Below, one piece after another: positions 36,757 through 46,180 of a stretch of 64,000 nt of DNA. A program made the translations under genes and the position numbers. The notes beneath the pieces are model-generated. The model saw only the letters and a program-made list of their open reading frames with translations. It did no database searches and was not told the DNA's origin. Numbering within the stretch: position 1 is the first letter of the stretch; each line of letters starts with the position of its first letter. The stretch is taken from positions 61,943-125,942 of the forward strand of contig CAZTEX010000002.1 of the NCBI GenBank assembly GCA_964612505.1, given 5' to 3'. The stretch is from JAAZZY01 sp964612505. GTDB lineage: Bacteria > Chlamydiota > Chlamydiia > Chlamydiales > JAAZZY01.

Positions 36757-38219
36757 GTATAAATTTGTCTCACTATTTTATTTTCCGCCGGACTGGAATC
36801 AACACTGACCAATAAAGAAAGTCTCCAACCTGAAGCATGAGCTGGCAAAGCGCGATGTAGCGTTCCATTTTCAAAACATACGACCTTATTATCTTTTAAT
36901 CTTTCTGTCGCTTTTGCAGCTCCATTAATTAAATTTTCCATAGAATCTAGAGAAGGAGATAGCTCCATTGTCAAATCATGATCTTCTTTACAAAACTCAA
37001 TCTCACTCACACCGTTTTCATTACTACTTAGTAAAAGTAAAAAATGAACTCCTTTTTCACCTGGATGAATGATCTCTGCAAAAGGGGCGCCGCTACGCCA
37101 TAAAGATACATCTGTATAAAGAGGGATATCAGAATATTGATCTTTCATGAGCATGTGAATTCGCGTATTGACCTTTACTTTCCCAAGATCTTTTTCTTCT
37201 ATTTGTTGTTGAATCGCCTTGATAAATTTTCTTGTAATGGGTCCGCCCACTTGCAAGGCATAATCTAAGTCGCAATTAACAAGCATGGGCTCCTTGTTGA
37301 TCTCTGAGACGGTCAATACTCTTTGGATTTCAGTTAGTTCATCAGAGTCCACCGATTTAATCTTGGGAACAAAATAATAAGCCTTTTTAAGAGTTTGATT
37401 TTGGGAGCTGTTTTTTAAGCTTATTGCCCCCGGCATTGTAAGAAAAGTTTGGACATAATTTCTCGTACAATTTTGAGCTCTATCTTGAAAAATAGTTGTA
37501 GTAAGATCATGAAAAACTGCCAATCGTATGAATCCCCTCAGCCCATCTTGATGGGCCGGACTTATGCGGTGCAAAGAATATTGATCCATTGATAGAATCT
37601 CTCCATCAGCAACTTGCCGAGAGTTAATGCGAGGCATAGAACTGATTTGTGTATTAAGAGATTTATAGACGTGCTTTTCGGGTAATGTTAAGCTTACTCC
37701 ATCTGTTAAATATTCTGTGTTACTTACCCCTTTGGGATGGTCACTAAAGTTAACAATATAAATTTTTACAGCGGGGTTGAATTTGGAGTAATCTAGTTCC
37801 ATATTTGTTGGAGAAACACGCTCTATAAAGTCAGTATGCCATCCAGGAAGACCCGGATATTCTCCTTGTTTTAACGCATGGATTCTACTATCTACAATAA
37901 TATGCAAACCTGGAATGACTCCAGAATAAACATCCCTTAAGTAGGGGTCTTCAAGAAATTTCGTTAAAAAATAGCGGGTTATCGGCCCCCCATTTTCTAA
38001 AGCATAATTTATATCTGCAGAAAGCAAAGCTGTCTCATCTTCAATAATTTCTTTTTGGAAGCAACCTTGATTTTTAGAAATAACTTTCGCCGTAGGCGGA
38101 AAGGCTAATTGATTAAATTCAATAGAAGTAGAAGCTTTTTCGGGTGGCTCTGATGAATTCAGTAACTCTTGATTTAAAGTTAGGAAAACTATTATTAGGC
38201 TGTATATAAAAATTCGCAT
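36738..38219 (-). CDS. Exported tandem-domain protein resembling 2OG-Fe(II) dioxygenases
   Basis: A 493-residue protein with a signal peptide (residues 1-22). It contains two homologous halves: SADINYALENGGPITRYF (67-84) against NCDLDYALQVGGPITRKF (315-332), and RIHALKQGEYPG (112-123) against RIHMLMKDQYSD (353-364). Half 1 has GWHTD (His128, Asp130) and SLHR (His217) with Arg in GFIRL, a possible HxD...H iron site on a double-stranded beta-helix. Half 2 has Tyr instead of the first His (YTD, 368-370) but keeps TLHR. The enzyme assignment is inference; the internal duplication is plain. Confidence 0.55.
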   Translation of the reverse strand: MRIFIYSLIIVFLTLNQELLNSSEPPEKASTSIEFNQLAFPPTAKVISKNQGCFQKEIIEDETALLSADINYALENGGPITRYFLTKFLEDPYLRDVYSGVIPGLHIIVDSRIHALKQGEYPGLPGWHTDFIERVSPTNMELDYSKFNPAVKIYIVNFSDHPKGVSNTEYLTDGVSLTLPEKHVYKSLNTQISSMPRINSRQVADGEILSMDQYSLHRISPAHQDGLRGFIRLAVFHDLTTTIFQDRAQNCTRNYVQTFLTMPGAISLKNSSQNQTLKKAYYFVPKIKSVDSDELTEIQRVLTVSEINKEPMLVNCDLDYALQVGGPITRKFIKAIQQQIEEKDLGKVKVNTRIHMLMKDQYSDIPLYTDVSLWRSGAPFAEIIHPGEKGVHFLLLLSSNENGVSEIEFCKEDHDLTMELSPSLDSMENLINGAAKATERLKDNKVVCFENGTLHRALPAHASGWRLSLLVSVDSSPAENKIVRQIYTYADGV

Positions 38220-38457
38220 TGATCCCTTCTTGTATCATCGATGATTAAAAAAACGATATGGGGCCCAATAAGCCAGTTATTCAACCTTATTTACAGCCCT
38301 GTCATCGTTAGTTCATAAGAATTCAAATCTCCTTATGTTGAAGGAAAACTAATCCACTTAAGATAAGAAAATTTAAACCTGATGAAGTTTTAATACAAGC
38401 TTTTGATTTGATTAAAATAGAGATTGAAAAAAGTATTCAGAATTAAAAAAAAACAAT

Positions 38458-39348
38458 TTAAGCATCTCTTAGTAGAGCCATCGTTAGCTCATGCTTATTG
38501 TGAAAGAGATGCATGAGTTTAATTCCTGGGATTTTTTTAAATTCTTCAATGATTGCATATTGCTCATCTCCTTGAAATTTCAAGGTACAGATGAAATTAG
38601 CCTTACTGCCCATTTCAAGCCAAAGGTGGATCCAAGAGAGAAGCTTTTCAGGAAAACAAATGAGATCACTAAAAACCCAACTCACTTCTTTAAAATCATG
38701 AGGATTGATTTGAAAGGCATCTTTTTTTAAAAATGTTACGCCTGGAAAAGATTGCGCTAAGGGTGCTTTGTCAACGGCAATCACGCTAGCCCCGAGACTA
38801 GAAAGAACCCATGACCAACTGCCGGGGCTGGCTCCAAGTTCAAGGCATAAATCGCCCGGTTTTGGTCTACACCCTAATCGGGTGAAGGCTTCCCAAAGTT
38901 TGAGATAAGCTCTCGATGGAGGCAATTTTGTTTCATTAAAATGGTACTCCCCGTTTGGAAGAGGGCTTGAGCAATGAGCTGATGCAACTAATGTATTTGC
39001 ATCCAGTAATGTCCAAGATCCTAGAGAAGATTTTGGCTGTGCTGCGAGAAAAGAAAGAGGTTTTGGGGAAAAATAAGGAAGCTTTTCTTGTATCAAAGCA
39101 GCTCTTCGTAAATGGGTGTGTGGATAATGCACCCAGAGACCTTGCAATGAACGTAATTTTTTTGCTCCATCACTGATGGAATCAAAGGGAATTATTTTTA
39201 AATCACGCCAAACATTTTGCGCCCAATAGACCTCTTGTTCATCACCTTCAGTGATGATGAGTCTATCAATCTGTTGTTCGACATTTTTTAATTCTCTTAA
39301 GAGGGCTTTTTCAAGACCTTCAGCTGCTAAATAACCTGTTCTTTTCAT
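38458..39348 (-). CDS. RlmM-like FtsJ-type rRNA 2'-O-methyltransferase
   Basis: A 296-residue protein with a THUMP-like N-terminal half and a C-terminal FtsJ methyltransferase domain: CLELGASPGSWSWVLSSLG is the SAM loop, VIAVDKAPL the acidic motif. The K-D-K-E tetrad is readable as Lys in RAYLKLWEAF, Asp in VFSDLIC, Lys in ICTLKFQG and Glu in NKHELTMA. This matches RlmM, which modifies C2498 of 23S rRNA. ATG 39348 overlaps the stop of the upstream TrmH-like gene in an ATGA. Confidence 0.8.
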   Translation of the reverse strand: MKRTGYLAAEGLEKALLRELKNVEQQIDRLIITEGDEQEVYWAQNVWRDLKIIPFDSISDGAKKLRSLQGLWVHYPHTHLRRAALIQEKLPYFSPKPLSFLAAQPKSSLGSWTLLDANTLVASAHCSSPLPNGEYHFNETKLPPSRAYLKLWEAFTRLGCRPKPGDLCLELGASPGSWSWVLSSLGASVIAVDKAPLAQSFPGVTFLKKDAFQINPHDFKEVSWVFSDLICFPEKLLSWIHLWLEMGSKANFICTLKFQGDEQYAIIEEFKKIPGIKLMHLFHNKHELTMALLRDA

Positions 39349-40067
39349 TGTGAATGCTGCCGCTTGTATTCTCCTAGACAAAGACTGGTTGCTACTGAAA
39401 CATTGAGGCTTTCAACAAAGCCTGTCCCTGGAATTTGCAGTTTTTGATCTGTCAATTTAAGTAATGCTGGACTCATTCCTTCTGCTTCAGCGCCAAAAGC
39501 TAAAATCGTGCGAGGAGAATATTGATAACGATAAAGAGAGGTTCCCCCATGGCTAGAAGTGCCGACAAAAGAAAAGCCTTCTTTTTTCAAACTATTTATG
39601 GCTATGATCGGCTTATCCAGCCTAACGAGTCGAACAATTTCTGCCCCACCTTTGGCAATGCGGCAAGCAGAGGGACTCAATATAGGGAGTTTATCTCCGA
39701 GGATGTATGGGATACCAAAGTGAGCGCAAGTTCTCATGATGGACCCAATGTTATGAGGATTTTGTACCCCATCAAGATAGAGCAGACAAATTTTAGGTTT
39801 CTTCAAAGATGAGAGGCATTCTGAGAGACTGATGGGCAACAGCTCCTTTGCAAGCACGCAGATACCCTCATGATGAACCGAGTCGGAAACTCGCGTTAAC
39901 TCTTCATTGGAAACTATATGATAAACTTTTTTTTGCCCAGCGCACCACTTAAGAACATCTTTAAAAGTTTTAATATTAGACTCATGAATGTAGATACGAA
40001 TGATATCCTGAGGTCTTTTTTCCCAAATAGCTAAAGAGGCATGGATGCCGTAATATTTCTGTTCCAG
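39345..40067 (-). CDS. SpoU/TrmH-family RNA methyltransferase with apparent CTG start
   Basis: A SPOUT methyltransferase: LYLDGVQNPHNIGSIMRTCAHFG, then FGAEAEGMSP and the C-terminal knot PGTGFVESLNVSVATSLCLGEY. The first usual start codon (GTG 39857) would remove the N-terminal substrate-binding domain, yet the frame continues upstream with convincing family sequence (YYGIHASLAIWEKRPQDII, KKVYHIVSNEEL) and no ATG, GTG or TTG. CTG 40067 sits 7 nt after AAAGG, so it is the likely start, giving 240 residues. A lost start codon is the alternative. Confidence 0.75.
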   Translation of the reverse strand: MEQKYYGIHASLAIWEKRPQDIIRIYIHESNIKTFKDVLKWCAGQKKVYHIVSNEELTRVSDSVHHEGICVLAKELLPISLSECLSSLKKPKICLLYLDGVQNPHNIGSIMRTCAHFGIPYILGDKLPILSPSACRIAKGGAEIVRLVRLDKPIIAINSLKKEGFSFVGTSSHGGTSLYRYQYSPRTILAFGAEAEGMSPALLKLTDQKLQIPGTGFVESLNVSVATSLCLGEYKRQHSQ

Positions 40068-40336
40068 TTGTAAACCTTTATTTTAAAAGATAGCACTAAT
40101 AGGATAGCCTATTTTCAGATAATAGTTAATCAGAATAAACCCAGATTTGAATAATTACCCCCGTTTAAATCTTTTTTTTAATTTTGCTCAACTGAACACT
40201 TACAACAAGCTTCTTTATGATCCTTTTTCTAAGCATACTTGAAAGATCTGCTTAACTATTAATCTGATCTTAACATAAAATTGTTATCCTATTTGCATTA
40301 TCGATCAAGAAAGTTAAAAAATAAATCGAGGGTACT

Positions 40337-41017
40337 ATGTCAATTGCAAAAGTTTTAAGTTCATCTGCAGCAACCTATAACGTTCCAATGGTCGGGGTTG
40401 TGGTAGATAAGTCTGGTTCAATGATCCCCTATATGGATGATGTAATCAAAGGCGTAACTCAGCTCATAAAAAGTCAAGCTCAGTGCAAAAAAGAAGGCTT
40501 TTTTAACTTAGCTGAATTTTCTGATGGTTATAGAACTGTTTTAGACAGTAAATTTAGCGAGATCAAGTCATCCTTTCGCTACAATTACTATCCTAATGGC
40601 GGCACCTGCTTATATGATGCAATTGCTCAAATGACAGAGAACATCGAAAATAAAATAGCCTCTGCTGCTACAAAAGCTGCTGCAAAGGCTAAAGTAGTTA
40701 TTGCCATTATGACTGATGGAGAAGATACAGGATGCAGAAGATCGGCTCGTGAAATAAAAGAGCTTATCGAAAGAAAAGCAAAAGAAGGATGGCAATATTT
40801 ATTACTCGGCGCTCTTTCCTCGACCCCAGCAATTGCTGAAGAAATAGGTATTTCAAAAGATCGAGCTGCTATTTTTGGCGAAGGCAATGTAGAAAAAGCC
40901 ATCAATTTGATCGATAGCAAAATCCAAAGTGCCATTAAAGGGAAAAAACTACACATCACTGCTGAGGAAAGAACGATTCTTGCTCTTCCTGCAGGCAAAG
41001 ATAAAACAGAGTTGTAA
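40337..41017 (+). CDS. von Willebrand factor A domain protein
   Basis: A 226-residue vWA protein with a complete MIDAS: DKSGS (Asp24, Ser26, Ser28), Thr90 in GGTCLYD and Asp127 in MTDGED. No signal peptide or membrane segment, so it is cytoplasmic or secreted by a non-Sec route. vWA domains bind proteins through a metal. It is followed 2 bp later by the J-domain membrane protein, so the pair is almost certainly co-translated and may work together. GAGGG lies upstream of the ATG. Confidence 0.85.
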   Translation: MSIAKVLSSSAATYNVPMVGVVVDKSGSMIPYMDDVIKGVTQLIKSQAQCKKEGFFNLAEFSDGYRTVLDSKFSEIKSSFRYNYYPNGGTCLYDAIAQMTENIENKIASAATKAAAKAKVVIAIMTDGEDTGCRRSAREIKELIERKAKEGWQYLLLGALSSTPAIAEEIGISKDRAAIFGEGNVEKAINLIDSKIQSAIKGKKLHITAEERTILALPAGKDKTEL

Positions 41018-41019
41018 GA

Positions 41020-42693
41020 ATGATCTCTAACGTGGAATCTTCGATAGCCAGCGCCGCTCTTCAAACAGATCCGGTAAGCTTGAAAAAAAGCTCTTTTGCA
41101 TCCTATGCAAAAAATGCAGCTGATACGTTGGGTGGTTCACTTGTTGCTGGATGGAAAGGATTTTGCGTCTCTCTAGTAACAAGCGGCGTCTCTTTTCATT
41201 TGTTAGATGCCGTAGGTCTTTTTCGCCCTTCGCCCGAGCTGGGGGTGGTGCTTGTTACAACTTCTGCACTTTTTGGAACGAGCCGAGCCATTCAGCACCT
41301 TATTCAAAACCCCTCTTCAGATCAAGATCAGAAACCAACAGGTAAAATCCAAACTGTTGCTAAATCCGTATTCCAAGGGGCGGAAGATGGCGCGGTTACT
41401 TTGGGTTCAGGGTTAATAACATTATTTACTGCAATAACGACTCACAGAGCCGCCATTTATAATGAGCTGCTCCTTGCTGCTGTACCGATATCGATTTTAG
41501 GCCCTGCTGTTTATAGTTATTTGAACCAGCTTAAGAAAGAATCGGACCAAGAACAACCCCCTAGCACGCAAAATCGTCTCTCTAGCATTTTTCAAGCGCT
41601 AGGCAAAGGAATTTTATCTTTTCTTTCCGTTTGCGCAATTGTAGAATTAGGGGGAATGTTAACACCGTATCACACCAGGATAAAAGCAGAGGAGGCGATC
41701 GTTGCTTTGTCGCTGATGACGGCCCTAGCAAGTAGTATCGAGCACTATTATTCTAGCTCGCAAGCTATTGATTCAAAGAACAGAATTCGAACAAAAGTCA
41801 TTAATTTACTGCCTGTTGCATATTACAGCTCTGGCCTCATTTTTCTGGCTGGTGCTATTGCAAAAAATCTCAGCATAGATCTTGTGGATATGGGCCTAGG
41901 CGTACTTTTTTCAACTGCGCTTAGCATCGGAGCGCAAAGTATTTTTCAAGTAACCAAATCAAAAGGCACAATACTTACAAATAAAATCGCAGCCGCTACT
42001 AAGTGGACATTTCAAAGTATTAACTCCCTATTTTCTAACACGTATCGAAAATGGCAAAATACTTCAAAAACAAACAAGCTAGGCATAGCGTCCCTCTCAA
42101 TGGCTGCACTTGCATATCTAAGCATTCTCTATGTAGGTCCTGAAAACGCTTATAAAACAGGTCAAGATTTATATTATAAAACGGCTTTTACTGAAAAAAC
42201 AGATGTAACAACACAATCATTAGGTGAATGGATAAGGGGATATTCTGACTTTGAGGAAATGGAGCGTTTAGCAAGCTTAACTGAAAATAATGATTATCAA
42301 AATTTTGAAGACATTTCTTGCGCAGAAATTTTGCAAACTTGCCATCTTAATGCAACCGCATTAGCAGAGCATAATAAGGTTTATATTCAAAAGGCTTTAA
42401 AATTTCATCCCGATAAATTCAATAATTGCCAAGCTGAAAGAACACTAGCCGAAAAGGCGATGATCGCTTTAGCCAGAGCTAAAGAGATCATAAAAGCTGA
42501 TAAAGAGTGTCCAGGACAAGATGAAGACGGCTGTTTAAAGAATGAGCAAGAAGCAACCATCACTAGAATATTGCAACAACCAACCTCTTATTTTGGAAAA
42601 CTAATTGGAGCAATTCCAACTTGTTTTCTCCATGTAGAAGGCCAAGAACGCCCAGTTGAGACATCCATGCATTACTGTAAGGATATGGTTTAA
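41020..42693 (+). CDS. Multi-span membrane protein with C-terminal J-domain-like region
   Basis: A 557-residue protein. Residues of about 35-385 hold roughly eight hydrophobic segments in two similar blocks (for example VSFHLLDAVGLF...LVTTSALFGTS and LSVCAIVELGGML). After a final span near 365 comes a soluble tail with a DnaJ-like motif: AEILQTCHLN ... YIQKALKFHPDKFNN (HPDK at 463-466) and a following helix ending in ALARAKEII. HPD is the Hsp70-stimulating tripeptide. The cysteine-rich end is not assigned. It lies 2 bp after the vWA gene. Confidence 0.65.
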   Translation: MISNVESSIASAALQTDPVSLKKSSFASYAKNAADTLGGSLVAGWKGFCVSLVTSGVSFHLLDAVGLFRPSPELGVVLVTTSALFGTSRAIQHLIQNPSSDQDQKPTGKIQTVAKSVFQGAEDGAVTLGSGLITLFTAITTHRAAIYNELLLAAVPISILGPAVYSYLNQLKKESDQEQPPSTQNRLSSIFQALGKGILSFLSVCAIVELGGMLTPYHTRIKAEEAIVALSLMTALASSIEHYYSSSQAIDSKNRIRTKVINLLPVAYYSSGLIFLAGAIAKNLSIDLVDMGLGVLFSTALSIGAQSIFQVTKSKGTILTNKIAAATKWTFQSINSLFSNTYRKWQNTSKTNKLGIASLSMAALAYLSILYVGPENAYKTGQDLYYKTAFTEKTDVTTQSLGEWIRGYSDFEEMERLASLTENNDYQNFEDISCAEILQTCHLNATALAEHNKVYIQKALKFHPDKFNNCQAERTLAEKAMIALARAKEIIKADKECPGQDEDGCLKNEQEATITRILQQPTSYFGKLIGAIPTCFLHVEGQERPVETSMHYCKDMV

Positions 42694-42738
42694 CAGGGCA
42701 TCTTCTCTCACTGCACCTAATAAAATCAACTAAAGCAC

Positions 42739-42765
42739 CCTCTCAGCAGAGGCTTCATTTGTTTT
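42739..42765 (+). terminator. Possible terminator after the J-domain gene
   Basis: CCTCT (42739-42743) and AGAGG (42748-42752) form a short stem with loop CAGC, followed by CTTCATTTGTTTT. The T tract is interrupted, so this is weak. Confidence 0.4.
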
Positions 42766-42773
42766 CTAACGAA

Positions 42774-42935
42774 TTAAAGCGTTATTAATCCAAAAATGAG
42801 AGAAACAATGAACAGCACAATAAAGATAAAAAATAGAACTTTAGCAATTTTAATTGCGACACCCTCTACTTTTCTAAAACCGAAAAGACCGGCAACAATT
42901 GCAATCACTAAGAAAACGATCGCCCATACTAACAT
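42774..42935 (-). CDS. DUF1328 small membrane protein
   Basis: A 53-residue protein, MLVWAIVFLVIAIVAGLFGF then VAIKIAKVLFFIFIVLFIVSLIFG, the two-span pattern of DUF1328/YtjA proteins. Family members are small inner-membrane proteins, often stress-induced, of unknown function. ATG 42935 follows AAGGAG. The frame is open upstream to 42974, but that extension lacks a ribosome site and does not match the family. Confidence 0.88.
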   Translation of the reverse strand: MLVWAIVFLVIAIVAGLFGFRKVEGVAIKIAKVLFFIFIVLFIVSLIFGLITL

Positions 42936-43062
42936 AATAGTCTCCTTTTTTCCTTTTAACTTATAACACATCATAGGATTTTTAAATCCTTAACTTTTGA
43001 TTGAGAAAAATTTAGAAATTGTCTTACGCTGGAGGACTGAAAATGATCAGTTTTGGAGAGCT

Positions 43063-43632
43063 ATGAGCAAATCAAATGAAAAAAAATTATTTGCAGTTTA
43101 TTTAGGTGGACGAGCCGATAGATCCAATATCGAATTACATGACGTGGTTTTTGTTGTAGGCACATCGATCGAGGAAACTTACCCATTACTAGCTAAAAAA
43201 TGGTTTGGCAATTTAAAAGGCTTTCATATTGATTCTTATGTTGAGCTACAAAATATCGACGGCTACAAAATTAACCTTTCCCAATCCCCTATCCAAGAAG
43301 ACTCTTTAAAGAAGTTATATTTTATCAATCTGGGTGCTTATAAATTTGGAGAATTCACAGAATACCATCAAAGTGCCTTTTATATCGCAGATTCTGCTCC
43401 AGATGCGATAAGACGTGCAAAATCAGAATTATGCCAAGGACTTCACACTATTCATAAAGATGATGTTGTCGTGCTAGATCAGGTTAGTAATCCGATGGAT
43501 TTTGACGTTGATGATGTACTAGAACTTGGAGAGGTAGACTCCTATTATATTTCTTTCACCCCTACAAAATCTGTAGAGCGCATGATACCAACTTCTGCCT
43601 ACATTAAATTAGATTTATTAGTAGCAAAATAA
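43063..43632 (+). CDS. DUF1543 family protein
   Basis: A 189-residue protein with the DUF1543 pattern: KLFAVYLGGRADRSNIELHDVVFVVG near the N-terminus, KKWFGNLKGFHIDSYVEL and DGYKI, then a second related half (YFINLGAYKFGEFTEYHQSAFYIA). ATG 43063 follows GGAGAG and begins where family similarity starts; an upstream TTG frame (42997) is unlikely. Function is not established. Confidence 0.8.
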   Translation: MSKSNEKKLFAVYLGGRADRSNIELHDVVFVVGTSIEETYPLLAKKWFGNLKGFHIDSYVELQNIDGYKINLSQSPIQEDSLKKLYFINLGAYKFGEFTEYHQSAFYIADSAPDAIRRAKSELCQGLHTIHKDDVVVLDQVSNPMDFDVDDVLELGEVDSYYISFTPTKSVERMIPTSAYIKLDLLVAK

Positions 43633-43697
43633 AACCTCACATAGATAATGGACTTAAGATGTTGGATTTGATATCTATTTTTGCTTCTATTCAAATG

Positions 43698-43717
43698 AAA
43701 ATGGAGAGCTCCATTTT
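43698..43717. other. 9-bp inverted repeat with 2-bp centre
   Basis: AAAATGGAG and CTCCATTTT are perfect inverted copies separated by AG, in the 169-bp gap between DUF1543 and the Bcr-type exporter. It could be an operator or part of a terminator; the sequence does not decide. Confidence 0.4.
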
Positions 43718-43801
43718 GAAGTTTTAAATGAGTAAAATTCAAAATTTAAAATAACATGCTTGTTTATGAAAAACACAAATATATCAAAGAGTAGTTAAAA
43801 G

Positions 43802-45037
43802 ATGAGCGCTTTTTTCAAGAGTAAGATCCAAGAATTTTCATTTATAGTTATCATCCTTTTTGCCTTTATTGCGTTCTATATCGAAACAGATATCTACACT
43901 CCAAGCTTTCCTCAAATGATGAACTATTTTGGAACCAATGAAGACACTATCCAAATGCTTTTAAGCATGAATTTCTTGGGATTATGTTTATCTTGTTTAT
44001 TCTTTGGGCCCGCTTCAGATGCATATGGAAGAAAACCCATTCTTTGCATTGGGTTATCTATTTTTATGTTAGGAAGCGTGGGTTGCGCAATGACTCATTC
44101 ACTAAATTGGATGATTGCCTTCCGTTTCCTACAAGGTATAGGATGTGGATCCATTACAAGCGCCGGACTCACTTTATTCTTCGATGTTTATCCCCCTAGT
44201 CAATCATCACGACTCGTATCTATGTGTAATGGAACTGTGGGTGGAATGATGGCGTTGGCCCCCATGCTTGGCAATTGGATCAGTCTTTCTGTAGGATGGA
44301 GAGCGAATTTTTATTTAATCGCCGTTCTTGCAACCCTTTCGTGCCTTTCAATTTGGTTTTTTATTAAAGAAACTCTGCCTATAGACAAAAGAGTCAAACT
44401 GAGTTTGCCTAATGTTTTGAAAAGCTATTACTCCATTCTCAAAAACTTTCCATTTATGGCTCATACTTTCATATGGTGCTTGGCCTTTAGTATGGTGATT
44501 GTTTTCATTGCTAATCTTTCATTAATTTTTGTTGATTACTTAGAGGTGCCTAAAGAAGTTTTTGGATACTATCAAACGGCAATTATGGGAGTTTTTTTTG
44601 TAGGTAGCATGAGTGGAGCTTATTTAATCAAAAAAACTGGAATGATTTCTACAAAAGCTTTGGGAAGCATGCTTTACATATTAGGAGTTGTGCTTCTTGC
44701 AGTCTTGTCGTTTTTAACCATATCTTCACCTTTATTAGTAATCGTTGCGATGTCTACGGCCAGTTTTGGATGCGCTCTTGCAGTGACCATCTATTTTACC
44801 TACTCTATGACTCATCTAGGGGATGGTCTAAAAGGTTCGGCTATGTCGTTAACCCAATCCCTTAGATTATTCTTATCATCGGGTTTAGTATGGGTTGCAG
44901 CAAGAGGGTTTGATGGAACCATACGACCTATGAGTATTCTTGCTATTGTTTGTACAGCTATAAGCTTACTACTTTATGCTGCTTTACATGTAAGAAAGCA
45001 GCATTTATCTCTCGATACTCAGGCAGAGAAAGAATAA
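43802..45037 (+). CDS. MFS multidrug transporter, Bcr/CflA type
   Basis: A 411-residue, 12-span carrier. Motif A is GPASDAYGRKPILCIGL between spans 2 and 3, and the N-terminal IETDIYTPSFPQMMNYF and RFLQGIGCGSITSAG in span 4 are typical of the Bcr/CflA drug-export group. The family exports bicyclomycin, chloramphenicol or related compounds; the actual substrate is unknown. Transcribed alone. Confidence 0.88.
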   Translation: MSAFFKSKIQEFSFIVIILFAFIAFYIETDIYTPSFPQMMNYFGTNEDTIQMLLSMNFLGLCLSCLFFGPASDAYGRKPILCIGLSIFMLGSVGCAMTHSLNWMIAFRFLQGIGCGSITSAGLTLFFDVYPPSQSSRLVSMCNGTVGGMMALAPMLGNWISLSVGWRANFYLIAVLATLSCLSIWFFIKETLPIDKRVKLSLPNVLKSYYSILKNFPFMAHTFIWCLAFSMVIVFIANLSLIFVDYLEVPKEVFGYYQTAIMGVFFVGSMSGAYLIKKTGMISTKALGSMLYILGVVLLAVLSFLTISSPLLVIVAMSTASFGCALAVTIYFTYSMTHLGDGLKGSAMSLTQSLRLFLSSGLVWVAARGFDGTIRPMSILAIVCTAISLLLYAALHVRKQHLSLDTQAEKE

Positions 45038-45044
45038 AGATTTA

Positions 45045-45971
45045 CTAATTTTTTTGACTACTGTGCATCTCTTTTAATGTTTCTGAAATTTTAGAAGATG
45101 AAAACATGGTTTCTCGAATTTGATCTGCGATTGCATTGGCATTTGAAGGAGAATGAGGAACAAAGATTGTATTTGTTTTGGAAGATGACCCCAGCTCTCG
45201 AAGCATATCAAAATACTGAATCATCAAAATCATCTCTGTTGCTTTTTCAACGTGCATCGTAGGAATCTGTTTATGCATCTCTTCTAATGATTGGCTTAAT
45301 CCTTCTATAATGGCCTGTCTTTGCCCAGCAACCCCTTTTCCATGCAATATATTAGCCTCAGCTTCCCCTTCTGCTTGTTTAACACGTAAAATCTTCTCTG
45401 CTTCCCCTTTTTCATTGGCTGCAATACGCAGTCTTTGAGCTGTATTAATTTCATTCATTGCATCTTTGATGTTTTGATTCGGTTCAATATCGGTAACAAG
45501 TGCCTTGATGATTTCATATCCAAATTCTGCCATAATCTCTCGAAGCTCATCTTTGACTTCTTTGGCAATCTCATCTTTTTTTGAAAAAACATCGTCCAAT
45601 TCAATCGTTGGTACTTTTGCTCGCACGACATCAAAAACGAAGGCTTGAATCTGCTGAGAAGGAGATTCAAGGCGATAAAAAGCGTCATAGATGGCAGATG
45701 GCATCGCACCATATTGAACAGCGCATGTGATTTTGACAAAAACATTGTCTTGAGTCTTTGTCTCAATATGCACATCTAATTGTTTGATTTTTAAATTTAC
45801 TTTCCCCGCTATTTTTTCTATAAAAGGCATTTTAAAATTTAACCCTGGCTTGGCGATGCGAGAGAAGCGCCCAAATCTTTCAACAACAACAGCTGTTTGT
45901 TGATGAACTAAAAATAAGCTAAAAGAAAGAGTTAACATAAAAAACAAAAGCACACAGCTAAAAATAATCAT
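45045..45971 (-). CDS. SPFH/stomatin-family membrane protein
   Basis: A 308-residue protein: one N-terminal membrane anchor (residues 2-22), then an SPFH domain (VHQQTAVVVERFGRFSRIAKPGLNFKMPF) and a coiled coil rich in Glu and Ala (EKGEAEKILRVKQAEGEAEA). The sequence is near the stomatin/HIR group. SPFH proteins form membrane rings and microdomains and sometimes regulate proteases; no NfeD partner lies next to it. Confidence 0.9.
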   Translation of the reverse strand: MIIFSCVLLFFMLTLSFSLFLVHQQTAVVVERFGRFSRIAKPGLNFKMPFIEKIAGKVNLKIKQLDVHIETKTQDNVFVKITCAVQYGAMPSAIYDAFYRLESPSQQIQAFVFDVVRAKVPTIELDDVFSKKDEIAKEVKDELREIMAEFGYEIIKALVTDIEPNQNIKDAMNEINTAQRLRIAANEKGEAEKILRVKQAEGEAEANILHGKGVAGQRQAIIEGLSQSLEEMHKQIPTMHVEKATEMILMIQYFDMLRELGSSSKTNTIFVPHSPSNANAIADQIRETMFSSSKISETLKEMHSSQKN

Positions 45972-46180
45972 AACAACAACCTTTGAATAATCGACTTATA
46001 AAAATATCTCTTTTGAACAGTCTCAGTTTCGGAGGGAAGATTTTATAGATATTAAAAGAATAAAGGCAAGTTTTTAGCATTTAGCTTTTTGAGATTTGGA
46101 AGTGAAAGGTATATTCAAAATTTTTTACTGGCAAAAAATGATTCTTTTTTCAAATATCGTGTCTAAAAGCGAAGGCACCC

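Noticed and set aside
38363..38446. Short frame KIRKFKPDEV... resembling the start of a GNAT
   Set aside because: Only 28 codons, no start codon and no further GNAT motif; too little to call a pseudogene.
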